A DNA stretch of 24,704 bases from Intoshia linei (taxonomy: Eukaryota; Orthonectida; Rhopaluridae): contig LWCA01000525.1 of NCBI GenBank assembly GCA_001642005.1, positions 1 to 24,704 on the forward strand, read 5' to 3'. This document shows, piece after piece, positions 20,895 to 24,704 of the stretch. The notes under the pieces are model-generated. The model was not told the DNA's origin. It worked only from the letters and a program-made list of their open reading frames with translations, and ran no database searches. Position numbers and translations under genes: made by a program. How positions within the stretch are numbered: the first letter of the stretch is position 1; every line of letters starts with the position of its first letter.

Positions 20895-21354
20895 AATTCA
20901 CAAATTAACACCACAGATTATAATCTATACGTACATTTGTAACAACGTAACTTTTTCTCAAAAATCAACTTAATTTCATTATTTATAACCTAGCATTGGT
21001 ATTTTAAAATGTATCTTTGACGTAATAACTGACGTACTTGTCTATTTGGAATGTAATTATATGTTGACACTTTTTCTAGCCAATTAAAAAAATGTAACAT
21101 TTCCGTGCACATTCTAGTCTATTGACAAATGAGAACTATAAACATGACAAATGGATGAAATATTAGTTTTATATCCATCATTTCCCAAATTTACTTGGTT
21201 ACGTGGATGTTTATAAATAAGTGACGCATTGTTGCCATTAATATGTTTATCAAAAAATTTAACTACAAATGTAATGGCATAGTCATAAGTATAGTTACAT
21301 GAATAAAGTTTTATTTTCTCTAAAAATATTTCAATGGATAAATAAAACACTTAA
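20895..21354. promoter_or_regulatory. Head-to-head intergenic region, calpain-7 / GCP3
   Basis: The 460 bases between the calpain-7 start codon (minus, 20892-20894) and the GCP3 start codon (plus, 21355) must hold both promoters, perhaps shared. No conserved box was identified. A 78-codon minus-strand ORF (21114-21350) fills half of it, but its start lies only 4 bases from the GCP3 start and I find no family for it. Confidence 0.5.
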
Positions 21355-23237
21355 ATGAACGATAAAATCTTTTCTATTGAGGTGGAATTGATTAAAATTT
21401 TCAGTGCTCTCGGTGTAGATAAAAAGGAAAATGTCGAATCAAATTTCAATTTTCTACTAAATTCTCTACTACTTGATCCCGTCAACGAGTCAAATTTGAA
21501 CAAATTGAGTGTAGACGTTAAAAGAAATTTGGCTAAGCGACCGGGTTATTCTAATGCTTATTACAATTTCGATAACTGTTTAAATATATTGTTGAAAAAC
21601 GAATCAACCCAATTTTTGAATTCCATTTTAGTATTTTTTACAAACCTGGAAACTAGCAATATTGATGATGAATCTGATAGTTTAACAAATTCAAAAATGG
21701 AGTTGAATGAAAATACTAAATCTGAAAAAATGTTTGCTGGAGGACCTACCCAATCTACAAGTGGGTTAGGTACTATGTCCATTTTAGATACACATACTTC
21801 AAATAAAACCTTTCCATTAATTACGTGTAATTTTTCCAAATGTGCAACTAAACTTGAACCCACCACCATATCCGATTTTGCATTGATGAATGAATGTTTT
21901 TATGTTTTACAAGGAATTCAATCTTGTATTATTGAATTTAGCGAAAATGACAAGATTCATTTTATAAATAAAGATATCAAAGCAAACTACCGTCAAAAGC
22001 AGTATGTAACTAAAATATGCTCGTTAGGCATTATTTATATTGAAATTGAACACATTTTGAACGAAATTTTACATCATTATCCAACTCAAAATTCTATTAC
22101 CAAACAAGTCCTCGTTGCAGCTATTCGGTCTGAATTGACCATTTATTTTGAATCCTTGGCCATTTTAGTTTCCAATGTACGAAAAAATAAAAACAAGTAC
22201 AATTTTACTGATCTGGTTGTATGGTTTCACAAGGAAATGACCATTATGAATTTTCTCCACCTGGTATGTAGTGTATGTAAAAATAAATCTGGACCAGTTT
22301 TAATGTCTATATTACTCAGTTTCAACATTTCGGCCGACGTTAAAGTTGCCAAAACTGCCAAAAAATTTCTCTCTAAATTGTCTCAGCCGTGGTTCAATAT
22401 GATTACTACTTGGTGTCTCGAAGGAAAACTTTGCGATACTTATGAATTTTTTATTGTCAAGAGTCCACTCAAATGTTTTGAAAATTTGTGGACAAAGGCA
22501 TATTTTATTAAATACCAATCCCTACCAAAATTTATTTCAAATCATTTAGCCAAAAAAATATTGCTTATTGGTAAATCCGTCAATTTTATACGTGTTCAAT
22601 GTAAAGTTAAATCAGAAATTTCTGAGTATACTAAACTCAAGCGATTCATTACACAAGATTCATTTTCCATTTATGATGATAGTTATGAATCTAAATTTGT
22701 TAGTATGATTGACGCTTTATATGAGGAAACGTGCAGTCATCTTCTTCATGTCATGTTTACTGATTTTGATTTACATTTACATTTCAAAATATTTCATAAA
22801 TTTATTGTTCTTCAGCAAGGCGATTTTATTTTAGAGTTTATGGACCTGTTGTCAAAAGAACTTAAAACTACCAAATCTCTCTATTTGCATAATTTGACTT
22901 CTATTTTGGATGTTGCGTTAAGGTCTATAACTTTATCGGATTCTCAAATAAATGATCGATTAGATGTTAAATTACTTCATTCTGTTGAAAATGTTTCCAC
23001 GTGGGATGCTTTTTGTCTTACGTATCATGTTGACGGTCCGTTAGAAACTGTTTTTTGCGTTTTATTACTTTTTTAATTTATTTTAGATTTTTACCAATGA
23101 TGTCATGTTAAATTACTTGAGAATATTTAATTTCTTGTGGAGATTGAAAAGAATGAAGTACATGTTGACGGAAATATTTCAATATCAAAGTACTGTGCGT
23201 CATTCAATTTTCAGAAAATTTAACAATCTTTCTAAAG
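21355..23237 (+). CDS. TUBGCP3: Gamma-tubulin complex component 3 homologue, N-terminal 615 residues
   Basis: GCP3 (Spc98-type) is a core subunit of the gamma-tubulin ring complex that nucleates microtubules at centrosomes. Exon 1 is 21355-23049 (565 codons, phase 0), intron 23050-23086 is 37 nt (gttttt…tttttag), and exon 2 is 23087-23237, ending in phase 1 before gtatttt. A divergent N-terminal region (about 1-165) precedes the GCP core. That core has MNECFYVLQGIQ (grip1 start), VWFHKEM, SQPWFNMITTWCLEGKLCDTYEFF, KILLIGKSVNFI, LLHVMFTDFDLHLHFK, LQQGDFILEFMDLLSKEL, LYLHNLTSILDVALR, DAFCLTYHVDGPLETIF and YLRIFNFLWRLKRM. The block order and IGKSVNFI/QGDFI/YHVDGP fit GCP3 better than GCP2, which is the main alternative. 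The human protein is about 907 aa, so the gamma-tubulin-binding C-terminal part lies in exons beyond 23237 that I could not find in the window. The ATG at 21355 is the first one in the open frame. Confidence 0.9.
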
Positions 23238-24704
23238 GTATTTTATAAATCAGAGTATAGTGTTTTTTACTATGCAAGATCTTATATTATACTATCCAAC
23301 TTTTTCCGACATCCCTGGGAATTTTTGTGTATAATGAAAGACATAAATATCAGTAGAGTAGACAGAAACGAGTTGTTTTTAAATAATAAAACGAGTAGTT
23401 AAATATAAAAAATGTATCCCGTTAATTTGAATTGTAAATCTATATATAGTACTTTAACTTCATAAAACCTTTCGTGCTAAAACTGATAATTATTTGTTTT
23501 TATTGGATCAAATATTGCAATGCGAACCTGTATAAGATGCGCTATGCATGATTAGATATAGATATCTGAATATAATGAAGTTCAGTTATTTAGAATAAGT
23601 GTCTGTCTTTGTATTTAAAGTGCTAGCAGGATGCCGTTACTAGTAACTTACTTAATATGGAGTAGCTAAATTAGATATCGTAAGATATTCCATATCACAC
23701 GATTTTAATTATATCATTGTGATTTACAGCAGACATTATCAACCCATTTTTTCGCTATTTGCTTTTTACTAATAGTTTTTCAATAATGATGTAGCATTGC
23801 AAATTTTATTTTCCGAAATTAAGTTCTTCAGGGTCAAAGGTTATCTTTTTTAAAAATAAAATCAGCCCTAAAATTTAAAAAAGCATATATCCTGGAACGC
23901 GTTTGAAATTCGTTACCATCGGCGTAAACCTCAGCTTCAGAAACTTAAATCTTCATATTCAAAACCCTAAATTAACCTTTTTTTAAAAATGAAAAGTCTT
24001 AAAATTTTATAAAACATACATTCTGTGAGTTTTTAAAATCAAGAATTATTATAAATAGTAATCGCAAAAAATTGCATTTTTTGACAATCGGTCTATAGTG
24101 AAACAAGTTTGGGAACCATTCATTCGAAGAAATGCATGATAGAAAAAACTATATATTACAGGTACTTAAAATTTGGTTTTTTGCGGGATTCAAGTTTTTT
24201 AAGTTTGTAACTATAATTTGATTTTTTTTAAAATCATACACTCTCACATTATTTTGAGTTCAACAGACCAAATCGATGTGACCGTAAGAGGATAACCTTA
24301 TGCATTAAAATTTGGCTATCTGTCACACAGCACGATAAGTTGAGTCTTTTTAAATATATTCAACTAAAAGTATTACCCTGGCCCAATAATTATACATATA
24401 TGGATCAAATTGAAAATAGCAAAGGATGAAAGTACATGAAATTAATATTGCTATAAAAAAAGATTTATTAATTGTCGTATACCAATGACGGAACATCCCC
24501 AAAAACGGTACGATAATTTAAAGTTCAGTTCAAATAGATTTAGTTTATATTATCGACCAAGCATGGTTACAACCTTTCGAGTTGCCATATTCAAATGAAA
24601 AATTATTCGTATCACTACGAATGCATATGTAGTACAGTCAGAATTAGATAATGACATTGTAACTAGAGTTGTTTCTAATCAAATTAAAAAAATTAATTCA
24701 ATTG
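23238..24704. other. Probable long GCP3 intron, or start of it
   Basis: After the exon-2 donor no segment clearly continues the GCP3 core. About 23728-24118 is a second R2 copy. The last 100 or so bases hold a plus-strand frame open to the edge (about 24601-24704), including LDNDIVTRVVSNQIKKI. It might be an exon of GCP3 or another gene, but it lacks a phase-compatible link to exon 2 and is too short to identify. Confidence 0.5.
23728..24118 (+). repeat. Dispersed repeat R2, copy 2
   Basis: It begins cagcagacattatcaaccc and ends gtgaaacaagtttgggaacc, hAT-like termini resembling those of copy 1. The interior matches 3240-3410 (gcattgcaaatttta, gaaattaagttcttca, aaaataaaatcagccctaaa, acgcgtttgaaa). 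A clear target duplication was not seen. Confidence 0.6.

Noticed and set aside
21114-21350. 78-codon minus-strand ORF between calpain-7 and GCP3
   Set aside because: Its start is 4 bases from the GCP3 start codon, it has no recognisable family, and a few stop-free runs this long are expected by chance in a window this size. Kept only as a note in the intergenic entry.
21561-21869. 102-codon minus-strand ORF
   Set aside because: It is a shadow of the GCP3 coding frame.
1-24704. tRNA, rRNA, CRISPR array, bacterial operon or viral genes
   Set aside because: No cloverleaf, rRNA word, regularly spaced direct repeat, ribosome-binding-site-led ORF series or viral structural or polymerase gene was seen; the coding signal is all intron-containing eukaryotic genes plus DNA-transposon relics.

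Overview
This is a window of A+T-rich eukaryotic nuclear DNA carrying four intron-containing genes and many small transposon-like repeats. Nothing in it looks prokaryotic or viral. The standard genetic code fits: three genes end in TAG or TAA, and no TAA, TAG or TGA remains inside the spliced frames. The gene set (an LCAT-family lipase, a BLM-type RecQ helicase, calpain-7 with MIT domains, and gamma-tubulin complex protein 3), the animal-like protein similarity and the hAT-like and pogo/Tigger-like repeats suggest a metazoan or close relative. Eighteen introns are only 26-52 nt. Introns this short are known from compact or reduced animals such as dicyemid mesozoans, but I cannot name the species.

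Layout. 1-476: no confident exon. 477-1424 (+): the 3' part of an LCAT/PLA2G15-type lipase. 1425-2580: intergenic, mostly one copy of dispersed family R1. 2581-9834 (+): a complete BLM-type helicase of 13 exons, modelled at 1074 aa. 9927-20894 (-): a complete calpain-7 of 19 exons, modelled at about 756 aa, converging tail to tail on BLM across 92 bp. 20895-21354: a 460-bp head-to-head intergenic region. 21355 to beyond the window (+): the GCP3 homologue. Its 3' part is not recognisable, because the last 1.5 kb looks like a long repeat-bearing intron.

The exon chains were derived by hand from splice consensus, phase and recalled family similarity. Every BLM junction keeps phase and the 13 exons total 3225 nt, an exact multiple of three. 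The calpain-7 chain totals 2271 nt, also exact. It restores the Cys, His and Asn catalytic residues with spacing like the human enzyme. One calpain-7 junction, in the linker between the MIT domains, has alternatives.

The four genes have unrelated jobs (lipid hydrolysis, DNA repair, ESCRT-linked proteolysis, microtubule nucleation), and I see no operon-like logic. The most interesting signal is architectural. Introns are either minimal or, in all nine cases above 600 nt, occupied by mobile-element relics. These include a hAT-like MITE with a perfect 8-bp target duplication, a Tigger remnant with a recognisable CENP-B-like DNA-binding region, two foldback elements and several multi-copy families. 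I found no RNA gene, CRISPR array or undescribed multi-gene system.
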